NCBI RefSeq assembly: GCF_000321225.1
Contig: NW_004450277.1
Location: forward strand, 1,840,572 to 1,904,571
From: Odobenus rosmarus divergens
Taxonomy: Eukaryota; Chordata; Mammalia; Carnivora; Odobenidae
Direction of reading: 5' to 3'
DNA length: 64,000 bases
The notes under the pieces were generated by a model. That model worked only from the letters and a program-made list of their open reading frames with translations, was not told where the DNA came from and made no database searches. The first letter of the stretch is position 1. Every line of letters begins with the position of its first letter. Shown one piece after another: positions 1-18,539 of the stretch. The position numbers and the translations under genes were made by a program.

Positions 1-7305
<7,305 letters not shown>

Positions 7306-8040
7306 GCCACAGTCTCCCCCACAAAGAGGGACAGGCTTGGCTGACCCCACACCAACCACAGTGTTGAGCCCGGAATTTCAGGGCCACCCAGCTAAAGGGG
7401 TGTGGATCTGTTGGTCCAAGGGTAGAGTGGCCCACCATTGGGTTCTTTCAGGGGAGGGGACAGCCCTGTGGAGGCCCCAGCCCTAGGCCCTGTTTTCAGC
7501 CCTGTGGCCCATTTCCTAAACTCCCCTGAACTAGGGCCCAGGGAATCAACTGGTGCTACACTCCTCATTAGCTGCCCCATTTTCATGAAGGCCTCCATAT
7601 GTGTCTGGTGCCGGGGCACCCCACCCTCTCCCCTGCCTGGAGTCACCCACATGTTGCTCCTGGTGGACCTGCCAGAGACAGGGCACTGGCTGGGGTCCAT
7701 GACCTAGGCCCTGTGTTCCTCAGGGGGTGTGGGGGGTGGGCTGCCTCTCTGGGGAGAGATCTCCGAGAAGGATGGAGGAGGCAGTGGAAGATGTGAGGGG
7801 AGGTGGGAGCATCTGGTCGACAAGGTTGGTACAGTTCCTGTGGGGTCCGAGGTCCGGAGCCTGGGCAAGAGGGGAATTAAAGGAGGGAGTTGGGGTGGGG
7901 TGGGGAGTTGGGGTGGGGGCTGACAGTGCTTGCAGCTGGAGAGGAGGAAGAACCCTGAGGCAACTGAGGGGTGTAGGCCAGCGGGAGCACGAAGGGATAG
8001 CAGGTTTGGGGGAGGGGAACCCTCAATCCACCACATAGAG

Positions 8041-8350
8041 GATGTTCCCAAAGTGAACTTGTCAGGAGACACCCTTTGTTGTGGGCTCTATTATGGATGA
8101 GGTTCCAGACACCTCAGGTGAAATGTTTCCAGGAGCCATTCTTTGTTCTAGATGAGTATCTAGAACATTTCTTCTAGATAAAGGTCTTGCATACAACAGA
8201 TAAAATGTCTAGGAAGATACGCTGGCTCCGTTATACATGAGGTTCTAGCACATTTAGCAGAGAAACCGTTCCAGAGAGACATTCTTAATTCTGGATTAAG
8301 TTTTAGAACACTTAGCTGATAAAAATGTGCTAGAGGGTCACTCTGATCTG
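8041..8350. repeat. Degenerate ~57-bp tandem array
   Basis: Successive diverged units begin near 8041, 8095, 8151, 8236 and 8294. They share a pattern of GATGAGGTTCTAG, then a C/A-rich CACTTAG part, then GATAAAATG, then a CCAGAGAGACATTCTT part. The best pair is 8236-8293 with 8294-8350. The unit at 8151 carries extra bases. Confidence 0.6.
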
Positions 8351-9232
8351 GATTCTGTGATGAGGGTGAAGGCACTGGAGCCCTGCTATTCTGCTCTGGG
8401 AGATTCTAGCTCCTGACATGGGGGTCGGGGAGGGGGCTCTAGAGCCCCAGGTGAGTGGAATATTCTAGGAACGGGTCCTCCCGTTCTCGATTTCTGGGGT
8501 TTATAGGAGTTCTATGCCCCATCCACCTTGGTCCACAGCCATCTTCCCCAGAGGAAATTGTCCTCACAACCCTTGAGACATTTCAACTGCCAACTGGTTT
8601 TTCCAGCTGAAAACAATTAGCTCTGGGGACATGACATAAATCTTGGCTCTCAGCCACCCTGCAGATGCAGCTGTCTGGGATAGCAGCTGGAAAACTGACT
8701 TGTTTTGCCTCTGATCTGACAGATCTCTAGAACCTGTAGTCTATCCCCAAACATCCTGGGGTGCCCATGGGACCACTTGCCCACGGCCCCTCCTCTTTAT
8801 CTGGGACAGCCAGTTCTGGATAGGGGAGGATGGGAGCGGAGAAGCAGGCACTTCTGTGGAGTGAGGGGACAGAGCCTCTAAACAGCTTGGAACCACCCCC
8901 CCCATGTCCCTACTCCCCCATGACAACCAAGTAGTGTTCATTACAAGGGCACAGCAGGCAATATTAAGGACAGCTGCAGACCTGGGCTGGGGGTGAGGAG
9001 GCCCATGAGAATCCTAGACTATGCAAATCAGAGAGGCACTTTGCCCTCTCAGGTTCAGCCTCCCTTGGGTGACGGGGAAACTGAGGCCCAGTGTGGCAGC
9101 TAGTCTCACGGGTCCCAGAATCCTCCTGTCTCATCAGATAGTAATGGGTGAAAATGAATTTACTGAGGATACAAGGAGAGGGCCACATTCAAGGTGCAGG
9201 GTGACCCCAAAGGCAGAGAGGGCAGGACTGCC

Positions 9233-9258
9233 CACACATACACATACACATACACATA
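9233..9258. repeat. (CACATA)n simple repeat
   Basis: Four or so units of CACATA. Confidence 0.8.
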
Positions 9259-10489
9259 TGCACGTGAGAGAAGTCACCTCACCCCTCTGGCACACAGGCG
9301 ACTGCATAGACATCCACACGGGCCCAGATGGTGTGTGCGTCCCACCCACCAACACACAAAGAATGCTTTTACTACTTTCTTTCTTCTACTTCCCCAACCC
9401 CTAAGAAGCCTCAGGAACCAGGTCTGAGGTGAAGGGTGGCGGAGGAGGTCTGGGGCTGACCCAGACCCCCTCTGGTGGGTTCATCCAGCCACCTTGTCTT
9501 CTACCCAAATCTGTCTCCAGAGACCCAATTCCATGGCCAGTTACACGTTAAAGCCCTTTGTGAGGCGACAACACTGGGGAAGCAGACCCAGGTCCAGCTG
9601 ACGGCTTCTCCCCTTAACTCCCTCCTGCTTGCGACAGCTCTACAAGAGAGCTCTTAGCACCCCAGCTTACAGAGGAGGAAACTGAGGCTCAGAGAAGTGA
9701 CATAAGGGTCAGCCTTGGCAAGTTATTTTACTCCCCAGTGTCTTCAAATGGCCCATCTGGCTGCCCCATTAGCCAGCATTCAGGAAGGAAAAGTTAAAAA
9801 TACCCTCCCTGGGAGCTGGGAGTCCTTACAGCTCCAGAAGCCACCAGAGAACCAGGGAATAGGAATGAGCCGGCAGTGCTAAGATGTGGCATGAGGCTCT
9901 CAGGGAAACCAGGGCCACATTTTTGGACCTTCCTCCATCCCCACCCCCCACATCTCTCTCCCACAAAACCCGTCTTCAGGGCCTCTGCCTGCAAGGACAA
10001 CCAAGCCCTGGAAATGGCCACAGTCAAGGGCCCTCAGAGAGGCCGCAGGCACCTTCTCCTGCTGCTCACCCTCAGGAAAGAGCTTAGCCTCCAAGGACCA
10101 CCCCCCTCCTCCCACACCCATATGCCCAGGAGCTCAGGACCCCATCCCTTCCTGTCCTGAGGTCATGCTCTCCACTGGCCTATCCCCCACTTCATCTGTG
10201 GTCCCTGTCGGTCCTCTTGCTTCACTGCGGTAGAGGAGTCAGAGTGGGGAAGGGGCACCATCCCATTTGTGGTTTTTTTTCTGTGACACAATCTACCTCA
10301 GCCAGTCCCTCTCTTCCCTGCCAGAATGGGGCCCGCTGGGTCCCTGCCTCCTGTTCCCCATTCTCTGTCCTGCACCCCGGCCTGGCTGCTTGGTCCTTCC
10401 CAGAATCCCTATAGGGTCCTTGCAGTGAGAGAATATTCCAGAACCACAGCCCAAAGGGACCCTTGGGGTCCCCTAAGCTACCTGCCCTC

Positions 10490-10590
10490 CGCATCTATTA
10501 CAGAGGAAAAATGGAGGCCCAGAGAGAGCCAGGGACTTGCCCAAGATCACACAGAAGTTCAGTGGCAGAGTAAGGCTTTTCCTGGAGCTG
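10490..10590 (-). repeat. MIR SINE, antisense
   Basis: GGCCCAGAGAGAGCCAGG, then GACTTGCCCAAGATCACACA, then AGTGGCAGAGTAAGG. Confidence 0.65.
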
Positions 10591-11813
10591 AGAGGTAGTC
10601 GGGTCCATCTTAATTTTGCCGGGAAGAGAACAGGACACTGAGTACCAAATTCGCCCTCAGTATCTCGACCCGCAGGAGACATTGTCCCCATTTTCAGGGT
10701 AGAGACTTCTGTCTCCCAGTTTTCTTGAACTGATCCCCCCGCTTGTTGACTGTGCTCCCCAAACCTCCCAGGCACTGCATACCCTCATCACACCTCCATG
10801 CACTGATAAACCATGTGCCTTGTAACCGTCACCCCGACTGGACAGCACAGCCCTCCACCCCTCCCCGGCAGGGGCTCCCCCACAGGAAGAGGCTTTCTTG
10901 GTCTCCTCTCATCTGCCCCACCCTTGTGTCTCCCCCAGATCTGTCTTACCCCCAGCTGGCTCCCTGCTACACGGAGTCCCACAGAGGCGTGTCACCATAA
11001 GAGTTGGGTAAAGCAGAGGCCAGGGAGGGCGAGACCTGGTGAGGGCCAAGGGGGCTGGAGGTAGCTAGGGAAGCTCTTACCTGGCAACGCAGTGCCCTCT
11101 TCAGGGCTAAAGTCCCACATCCTTCCCTTGGAATTCACCTGGGCCTGCAGTTCACGGAAACCGTAGGCAGTGAGGAGGTTTTCCCAGACGGGTGTATGGG
11201 TTGCAAGTTCAGATGCCTTCAGGTAATGAGAAAATGAGGGAAGAGCAAGTGCTATACTATAGAGAGTGGTGGGGACTCTGGAAAACAGGGGAGTGCCTGT
11301 CCCTGCCGACAGATAGGACCTAAAGCTCACATTTTTTAAAAACCCTGTGCTGGCCAAACTAATCTCAGATTTGGCCCATGGGCCACCAGTGTGAGATCTC
11401 TGGTTCCAAATGTTGAGAAGGTTCTAGGAAGCCGTGCAGAGTCCGATAACCCCTCTGAGGAAGTCAAAGGCAGAGGCCCTGACTCCCTCTGAGACTTTTT
11501 TAAACCCCCACCAACTGACCACCTGAGAGCTGTCCTCCCCCCTTCATCTGAGAAGTGGAAAGGGGAGGGAGTCCTGGGCCTTCACAGGGTCCCTGCCTGG
11601 GAAACCATCATCTGATAAGGGCTAGAGGCCCCTCCATGCCTGAAGGGGGCAATTTAGAGGCTGCGGTCTTCTCCAGTGTCGGGGCCCCTGGTTAGGAGGA
11701 ACTGCGATGTGTGAAGGGAGAGTCCAGGGAGAAGATAAGGACTGAAAACCAAGACCCAACTACCCCCATCTCGTCCTGGCCCCTGTCACCCTTTGGCCCC
11801 TGTCTCCCTCCCA

Positions 11814-11819
11814 AATAAA
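11814..11819 (+). promoter_or_regulatory. Candidate alternative poly(A) signal AATAAA
   Basis: A single AATAAA in GC-rich sequence about 4.5 kb after the XKR7 stop. The downstream sequence is purine-rich rather than GT-rich, so support is weak. Confidence 0.2.
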
Positions 11820-12355
11820 GCTGGAGGTAGGGCCTGCAGGAGGAGGAGCTAAAAATTTCTATACTGATATGCTTTGTGAGGTCTCATTGAAAGGGACCAA
11901 ATGAGTGCCAAGCCACCTGGGCAGCAGCGGGCGTGGTGGCTGAGCCCCCTCTCCCCAACAAGCCCCTGGGCCTGGGGTGGGGCAAAGGGACTGTAACGTG
12001 CCATTCCGGTTGGGGTGGGGCTAGGACATTCCTGGGTCCTCCACTGCTGCATGTGGAGGCAAGGGGAGGAAGAACAGCAAACTGTGGAAGTGGGAAGGGA
12101 AACGCCCCTTTCAGGAATGGCCTGGTTCCTGGAGGCAGAAAACTCCCCAGTGGGGAGAGGACTGGTCCTCTAATGCCTGGCCCCATCCACCCTTCCCTGA
12201 TCACAGCAAGGTGGGTGCTGCCCTCTCCCCAGCAGTCCTGGCCTTTTTTCTATGCACAATCATTGTAAGGGCACCCCCCAGGCCTGGCTGAAGGGGTGGG
12301 GGCCCTGGGGCACCTGCAATAATCCCAGAGTGGAGGGTAGCCTGAGACAAAAGTG

Positions 12356-12394
12356 GGGGAGGAGGGCGGTGGGGGGTGGGGGGGTGGGGGGGAT
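12356..12394 (+). repeat. G-rich run, G-quadruplex-prone
   Basis: Contains GGTGGGGGGTGGGGGGGTGG followed by a further six-G run. This is several guanine tracts separated by single T residues. Confidence 0.7.
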
Positions 12395-12839
12395 ATTTCT
12401 CCATCTCTCTCACCCAAATATCCCAGAACCCAAACCAGACCTGTCTCCATTGGGCTAACCCACCGAACTTGGTAGGGGGAGGGAGGGTGCTGTCAGATAA
12501 ACACAGCCCCCAACTAACCCCCTTGGTTTTCCAAACTAGTAAAATAGCTAGACAGGACCTGAATGATTCCCAGAGCCCCCTCTTATAATTTGGGAGATTT
12601 TTCTTCCAAACAAGCCTCACTTCTTGAAGAATAATTCATCTTCCCACATTAAATTAACTCAAGCTGAGCTTATGATTGTAGATAAATGCTACCAAGGCCT
12701 CAAGTTAGCTTTTAGGGCTTGAGGGTGGGGGAATGTCTGTATTATATTGGAGTGTTTAACACACAATTCTCAAGAGCACTCACACACCTCCATTCCTGCC
12801 TCCACCGATCCTTAGGGATCCCCAAGTTGGGAATCTGGT

Positions 12840-12950
12840 TTACTCATCCAGCATCCTGTATTACTGAAGGGGGAAGACCCACAGAGGCGGCCTGCCCAAG
12901 GTCACTGGGCCAGTTGGTGGCAGGGTGGGATCAGAACCCAGAACCCAGAT
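12840..12950 (-). repeat. MIR SINE, antisense
   Basis: CCCAAGGTCACTGGGCCAGT, then TGGCAGGGTGGGATCAGAAC. Confidence 0.6.
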
Positions 12951-13261
12951 CCTTCGGGGTCCCACCAGAACATTCCCAGCACTGATGCTTTCCCCTCCAT
13001 TCTATCTCCAACTCCAGGAATCACTAGCCATGACTGAGGGGCTGACTTCCCTCCCTCAGCACAATTCCGGGTGATTCTCCCCTCCAGGTTCTTTCTTCCC
13101 TCCCTAGTCGGCCCCCACCCTTGCCCACTTCTGTTTCCCATTCCTGGTCCCACCTCCTGGTATTTACTACATCTGTGCCGTCCTTAGTCCCCCGCCCCCA
13201 CTCACCCCTCTGCGCTTCCCCCAGGAGGGGGAGGAGACCCCAAGCTGGGGCTTCTGTACTG

Positions 13262-13360
13262 AGACTCTTTTGTACACCACAAACTTTTTGTATATTTTTA
13301 ATTTTGCTGCGACATGAGATATTAAAAGTCATTTCAGTACGTGCTGCTTGTGTCCTATTG
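13262..13360 (+). promoter_or_regulatory. XKR7: Candidate distal XKR7 poly(A) site (ATTAAA at 13321-13326)
   Basis: ATTAAA is preceded by TGTACA and TGTATA (possible CFIm UGUA sites) and a T-rich stretch. A GT-rich element (GTGCTGCTTGTGTCC, TTGTTTTGGTTGTT) begins about 15 bases downstream. This is the layout of a mammalian cleavage site. It lies on the XKR7 strand before the first L1. Confidence 0.55.
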
Positions 13361-13560
13361 TTTTGGTTGTTCCGCGCCAGAGGACGGCGAAGAGGAAGGA
13401 GGGAGAGGGAAGGAAGGAAGGATCTGTTCTGCCAGGACCCCTCCGTTTCCCTAAAGAGACAAAAGCATTTGGTTGGGAGAGGAACTGGAGAGTACACAGA
13501 AATCCCTGTTGATTGGACAGCGCCTCAATCAATCAACTAGAATGCTCCCTCCCACATTCT

Positions 13561-13664
13561 TTTTTTTTAAATTAACATATAATGTATTATTTGTTTTAGG
13601 GGTACAGGTCTGTGATTCATCAGTCTTACACAATTCAAAGCGGTCACCATAGTACCTACCCCCA
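13561..13664 (-). mobile_element. Carnivore L1 3' end fragment, antisense
   Basis: Matches the carnivore L1 3' UTR in reverse (TTAACATATAATGTATTATT, then GGGGTACAGGTCTGTGATTC). It is flanked by an imperfect TSD, CCCACATTCTT at 13551 and CCCACGTTCTT near 13665. Confidence 0.75.
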
Positions 13665-13799
13665 CCCACGTTCTTAGGGATTATCTCCAAACTATTTTAC
13701 AGATAAGGGGAAGAAAGAGATGCGACTTGGGGACAGACTTACCAGGGGTCCTAGAATGAATCCGAGACAAAATCAAAACCCAGACTGAAGTTCCTAACG

Positions 13800-13925
13800 C
13801 CACTAAACCAAATATTTATTGAGCACCTATTATGTGCCAGGCACTCTTTTAGGTACTGTGAACAAGAAAGATACAAAACAAGCATGATCCCTGCCCTCAT
13901 AGAGCTTACTTTCTAGTGAGTATTG
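13800..13925 (-). repeat. L2 LINE 3' end, antisense
   Basis: AAATATTTATTGAGCACC, then TATGTGCCAGGCACTC, then CTGCCCTCATAGAGCTTAC. Confidence 0.75.
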
Positions 13926-13969
13926 CCCCTAAAAGATCTCCCTGCCTCCAGGGTTTCCACCTTCTATCC

Positions 13970-14150
13970 AGTGGTTCTCAAACTTCAAAGTGCACAGAAT
14001 CACTTGGGGTGGAGGGGGTTTTGTTTTTTAAATGCAGGTTTCCATCTCCTGAAGGGAGGTGGATAGAGCTTGCCTGGAAGTCTGCATTTTAAAGGTTCTC
14101 CAGGGGATTCTGGCTAGGGGTTTGAGAACCCCGCTTTGAGGATCACTGCT
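13970..14150. mobile_element. MER5A-like hAT-Charlie element
   Basis: Begins CAGTGGTTCTCAAACTTCAA and ends GGTTTGAGAACCCCG, with an AGAATCACTTGGGG block between. These are MER5A terminal features. Confidence 0.65.
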
Positions 14151-14154
14151 TTAA

Positions 14155-14420
14155 TGTACCCTCAACCTCTTACAAACCTGATCATGACAGTTCCTTACTT
14201 TAGAACCTCCACGGCTCCCCAGGGCCTTCAGGATAAAGATTGAAACCTTTGCGTGGTGCTGACTTTTCACTACTGGGCGCCAAATACTTCTTGATCCTTA
14301 TCTCCAACATTACCCCACCTGGCCTCTCCAAACCATTCATCTTCCTGTTTTTGTGAGCCTCTCCTGCCTGCCACCCAACAGCTTTTCTCACTAGTTTCTC
14401 ATGCAGGTGGAGCCCCATTT
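14155..14420 (+). repeat. L2 LINE, sense
   Basis: Contains CCTCCACGGCTCCCCAGGG and TTACCCCACCTGGCCTC, typical L2 internal text. Confidence 0.5.
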
Positions 14421-14496
14421 CCTAGAGACCCCCATCCCAAATGCTCAGAGAACGTAGCCCCCACTTGGCCCCAGGAGGCAAGTTTCAATTGGTCCA

Positions 14497-14893
14497 AGAC
14501 AGTGGTTATCAAAACATGGCCCCTAGCGGCTCCCGGGTGGCTCAGTCGTTAAGCATCTGCCTTTGGCTCGGGTCATGGTCCTGGGGTCCTGGAATCGAGC
14601 CCCGTGTAGGGCTCCTGCTCAGCAGGGAGCCTGCTTCTCCCTCTCCCACTGCCCCTGCTTGTGTTCCCTCTCTCGCTGTCTCTCTGTCAAAGAAATAAAT
14701 AAAATCTTTAAAAACAAAAACAAAAACAACATGATCCCTAGACCAGCACTACCGGGAAATTTGTTAGAAATGCTGATTCTCAGGCTCCGTCCAGACCCAC
14801 CTGATTAGCCACCTGTGGGGTTGGGTGGAGAGCAGCATCTTTTTACAAGTCTTTCAAGTGATTCTGATGCTCACTCAAGTTTGAGAACCACTG
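14497..14893. mobile_element. MER5-like element split by a Can-SINE
   Basis: CAGTGGTTATCAAAACATGG at the left end and TTTGAGAACCACTGG at the right end are the inverted termini. A Can-SINE (14527-14728) interrupts it. Confidence 0.6.
14527..14728 (+). mobile_element. Can-SINE, sense
   Basis: Full tRNA-like head (GGGTGGCTCAGTCGTTAAGC), CT-rich body and AAATAAATAAAATC tail. The imperfect TSD is CATGGCCCCTAG upstream and CATGATCCCTAG downstream. Confidence 0.95.
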
Positions 14894-15014
14894 GTCCAAG
14901 ATCATTCCCCTGACCTAGGATTGGTGGGGGCAGGGGCATATGACTCAATTCTGTGAGGCAGAGACTGCTATGTGTTCCCCAGTATCCATGCTCTCTTTTG
15001 TCTATAAAGGAAGT

Positions 15015-15420
15015 TTTAGTTGGGCCCGGTGGCCCCCCAGAATAGAAGACCACATTTCCCAGCCTCCTTTGCAGTTAGCTGTGGCCAAGGAAACAAGTTC
15101 TAGTCAGTGGGATTGAGCAGTAGAATTTTGTACTAGTAACGGGTCATCCCTTTAAAGGGAGGCGTTGTGCTCTCCCCGGCTGGGTTTACCCTTCCTATTG
15201 GCTGGACCGCAGCTGTGTTGAAGGTGAGAACAAAATCCCAATATGGCCTAGCAGTAAGATAGGAAGCCCCTGGTTCCCGGACCCAGCAGTCCCAGGTGTG
15301 CTGCCCTGAACTGCTTAGGTGATAGAAGAGAGAAACTTCTATTATGTTTGAGCCAATGTTATTTGTGTCTTTGTTGCAGCCAAAATACATCCTGGCTAAT
15401 ACATCTGGCTCCTAGACTCC
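15015..15420. repeat. Ancient interspersed repeat, LTR-like, family not assigned
   Basis: Contains text I recognise from a common old mammalian repeat (CACATTTCCCAGCCTCC; CTGGCTAATACATC at the right end). I cannot name the family with confidence. Confidence 0.4.
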
Positions 15421-15589
15421 TAAGGGAAGTTTTCTGAAGCATCTGTGGGACAGGTGCACAATAAAAAGACACACAGGAAGGGGAAAATCTTCAGCCTCAT
15501 CAAGGGCGGATGACATCAAAAGCAGGATAATGATGAATGACATCATGTCTGTATCACTCCAAAAACCACTGCAGCCATCTGGCCAACTG

Positions 15590-15779
15590 TATGAGTTTGT
15601 TAGGGCCCCCATAACAAAATACCACAGCCTGGGGGACTTAAACAACAGAAATGTATTTTCTCACAGTTCTGGGGGCGAGAAGCTGAGATCAAGGTGTCGG
15701 CAGGGTTGGTTTCTCCTGAGGCCTCTCTCGTTCACTTGTAGACGGCTGCCTTCTCGCTCTGTCCTTGTGTGGTCTTTCC

Positions 15780-15825
<46 letters not shown>

Positions 15826-15890
15826 CGCGTACCAATGGTATCTCTCTGTGGGAGACATAATTCAGCCCATAATGGCAGCACAGTCGAAAA
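15590..15890. repeat. Ancient interspersed repeat containing a TG/CG microsatellite
   Basis: Familiar high-copy text (CCATAACAAAATACCACAGC; TTCTCACAGTTCTGGGGGC). The family name is not certain. A dinucleotide tract at 15783-15829 lies inside it. Confidence 0.5.
15783..15829. repeat. (TG)n(CG)n alternating purine-pyrimidine tract
   Basis: About seventeen TG steps followed by about six CG steps, without interruption. Confidence 0.95.
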
Positions 15891-16019
15891 TGTATGGAAC
15901 CTGATGCCATTTTGGGCTGCTCAATTAGCCAGCCCTGAAATCACATGCCTTTGGACTTGAGAGGTAATATATTTTCCTTATTGTCAAAGCCCTTTGATTG
16001 GGCAGCCTATTCTCTGCAG

Positions 16020-16460
16020 CCAAAAGCATCACAACCCAGGCTCAGTGTGTTTGCTCAAGCTATTTCCTCTGTCTAGAGTGACCTTCCTTCCCTATGTCCT
16101 TCAAGGCTTGGCTTGAATATAACGGGGCTTGGTGGAATGGCTCCTGATTCTGCCTTCCCCAAACAAGTTGCTTGGCCTGTCTCGGAGTTTTTGCTTATGT
16201 GTCTTTCTCTCCAGCCAGATCAGGGTCAACATATGCGCTGTACACCTGCTGCCACATTCCCACTTCCTGTCCCATGGCAGGCACTGATAATCAATCCCTT
16301 CTTCATGCTGAGTAGATCTGGTTTTATAGTCTTCTACACAGAGCTCAAGGCAGCCCCTGCCAACCCGCTGGAGGTGTCTCAAAAGAGATGAATCCTATTT
16401 GCCACAACTGTTAAGTCTTTGAGAGCAAGGACTTTGTTTTACTCCTCTTTTTCAATTCAC
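16020..16460 (+). repeat. L2 LINE, sense
   Basis: Contains AGAGTGACCTTCCTTCCC, TCCTTCAAGGCTTGGCTTG and the 3' block TTTGAGAGCAAGGACTTTG. Confidence 0.6.
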
Positions 16461-16469
16461 AAGTTATTT

Positions 16470-16577
16470 TTTTTTAAGATTTTATTTTTAATAATTTCCA
16501 CATCCAATGTAGGGCTCGAACCCACAGCCTCGAGATCAAGAGTCACACATCCCACTGACTGAGACAGCCGGGTGCCC
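16470..16577 (-). mobile_element. Can-SINE-related element, short antisense form
   Basis: AAGATTTTATTTTTAA, then GGGCTCGAACCCACAGCC, then a head resembling ACTGAGACAGCCGGGTGCCCC. The CT-rich body is missing, so this is an older or deleted subtype. Confidence 0.8.
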
Positions 16578-16589
16578 CTAATTTTTTTT

Positions 16590-16798
16590 ATTTTTTATTT
16601 TATTTTATTTTTTTAAGATTTTATTTATTTCTTTGACAGAGAGAGACACAGCGAGAGAGGGAACACAAGCAGGCAGAGTGGGAGAGGGAGAAGCAGGCTC
16701 CCCGCTGAGCAGGGAGTCCAATGCGGGGCTCGATCCCAGGACCCTGGGATCATGACCTGAGCCAAAGGCAGACGCTTAACAAGCCACCCAGGCACCCT
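16590..16798 (-). mobile_element. Can-SINE, antisense
   Basis: AAGATTTTATTTATTTC, GACAGAGAGAGACACAGCG, CTCGATCCCAGGACCCTGGG. TSD CCTAATTTTTTTT is found at about 16577 and 16799. Confidence 0.95.
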
Positions 16799-16804
16799 CC
16801 CTAA

Positions 16805-17460
16805 TTTTTTTTTAATGTTTCAAGTTTTTATTTAAATTCTAGTTAGTTAACATATAATGTAACATTAGTGTCAGGAGTAGAATTTAGTGATTCATCACTT
16901 ACATATAATACCCAGTGCTCATCACAAGTGCCCTCCCATCCCCCCACTTCCCCTCCAGCAACCCTCAGTTTTTTCTCTATAGTTAAGAGTCTCTTGGGGT
17001 GCCTGGCTGGCTCAGTCAGTTAAGCATCTGACTCTGATTTCAGCTCAGGTCATGGTCTCAGGGTTGTGGGTTGTGGGATTGAGGCCCTTGTCTGGCTCCG
17101 CACTCAGTGGGGAGTCTGCTTGGGATTCTCTCCCTCCCCCTCTGCCCCTCCCCCAACACATGTATGAGTGCGAGCACACGCTCTCTCTCTCTCAAATAAA
17201 TAAATAAGAGTCTCTTATGGTTTGCCTCCCTCCTTTTTTTCTTTCCCCTATGTTCATCTCATTTGTTTCTTAAATTCCACATATGAGTGGAATCATGTGG
17301 TATTTGTCTTTCTCTGACTGACTTATTTCACTTAGCATAATACCTCTAGTTCCACCCACATTGTTGCAAATGACAAGTTTTTGTTCATTTTTATGGCTGA
17401 GTAATATTCCATTGTGTGTGTGTGTGTGTATGTGTGTGTGTATAAGTTTGTATATACATA
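16805..17460 (-). mobile_element. Carnivore L1 3' end, antisense, split by Can-SINE
   Basis: L1 3' UTR in reverse (GTTAGTTAACATATAATGTA; ACCCAGTGCTCATCACAAG) continues after the SINE with TATGAGTGGAATCATGTGG and ATGGCTGAGTAATATTCCAT. It ends in a TG-rich run (17413-17450). Confidence 0.85.
16996..17204 (+). mobile_element. Can-SINE, sense, nested in L1
   Basis: Exact TSD TAAGAGTCTCTT at 16984-16995 and 17205-17216. Head GGGGTGCCTGGCTGGCTCAG, tail AAATAAATAAATAAG. Confidence 0.95.
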
Positions 17461-17539
17461 CATATATACAACTTCTTCTTTATCCTCACAAGCCAATTTT
17501 AATCATCGATGTTACCATTGTATATGCTTCTATTCCTAT

Positions 17540-17660
17540 GTAATCCCTGCAGCAGCCTTATGAGGCAAGCATCATCATTATTTTGCTTTTGACACATGAG
17601 ACTCTGGGGCTCTGAGAAATCACCTGTTCAAGGTCATACACATTTGAACCCATGTCCACC
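17540..17660 (-). repeat. MIR SINE, antisense
   Basis: GAGACTCTGGGGCTCTGAG, then TTCAAGGTCATACACATTTG. Confidence 0.5.
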
Positions 17661-17769
17661 TGTCTCCACCTACTTCCACTGACATTTACTAAGCACTTGA
17701 CCTGTTCGTGGCCCTGGGGTGGGCACTGCAGGTTATGCAAAGAGAGTTTGCTCTTCCTAGCAGCATTCT

Positions 17770-17950
17770 GAATGCTTCTTGTCCTATTTGATATTCCCAG
17801 CAGTTCAGTGATACTTGGAGTTAGTTCAGGAATAACAGAAGTCCTCCTTTTACAGATAGGGAAACTGAGGAACTTGGCACTTGCTCAAGGAGTTAAGTGG
17901 GCGTTTTGCTGTCTGGAGCAGTCAGGGATTAGGTTGCACATCCTGGCCTC
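17770..17950 (-). repeat. MIR SINE, antisense
   Basis: CCTTTTACAGATAGGGAAAC, then GCACTTGCTCAAGGAGTTAA. Confidence 0.5.
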
Positions 17951-18189
17951 TTCCTGTTGGCTTGGCATGCTGGTGGAGATCTCACTTCCTGCTGCTGGGA
18001 CAGCCAGCCCGGTACAGGGGAGCAGGAGGGAGGGGCTCTGTGAGCTACCCTAAGCAGCCTGGACCATTTCCCCTCCCCCGGAGGGGGGGGAAGGCGAGTG
18101 GTTGGAGGCTCCGGAGGCCCCCACACCCAGAGGCAGTGGGGAGCTCTCTCTCACTCCAATGGGCACTGACCTGGCACACTTGTGCCTGC

Positions 18190-18361
18190 TTTCTCTCCCT
18201 TCCTTCCTTTCTTCCTTTCTTTTTCTTTCTTCCTTTCTTTTTCTTTTCTTTCTTTCTTCCTTTCTTTTTCTTTCTTTCTTTCTTTCATTCTTTCTTCCTC
18301 TTTCTTTCTTCCTTTCTTTCTCTTTTTTTCTTTCTTTCTTCCTTTCTTTTTCTTTTTTTTT

Positions 18362-18408
<47 letters not shown>

Positions 18409-18418
18409 CTTTCTTTCT
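18190..18418. repeat. (TTTC)n / polypyrimidine microsatellite
   Basis: About 230 bases of CTTT/CTTCC units on the + strand, ending in a pure (TTTC)n run from about 18363. The long open frames across it are simple-repeat artefacts. Confidence 0.98.
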
Positions 18419-18539
18419 GCACACCTGTGCTTTCAGAAGAAACTTTCAAGACCATCCAGTGCATCAGCTCCTGCACTTCACAATTCCTGACTGCTTTCTC
18501 ATACATAGTCCGATGTCTTTCTCACCACACCTCTGACTA

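Larger units (their letters stand above)
7306..13345 (+). other. XKR7: Probable long XKR7 3' UTR / downstream region
   Basis: About 6 kb between the XKR7 stop and a well-formed ATTAAA site. It has no coding exon and no Can-SINE or L1. It contains a 57-bp degenerate tandem array (8041-8350), small MIR pieces (9030-9110, 9660-9740, 10490-10590, 12840-12950), a CACATA tract (9233-9258) and G-rich runs. An alternative AATAAA lies at 11814-11819. That all of it is transcribed as 3' UTR is inference. Confidence 0.45.
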
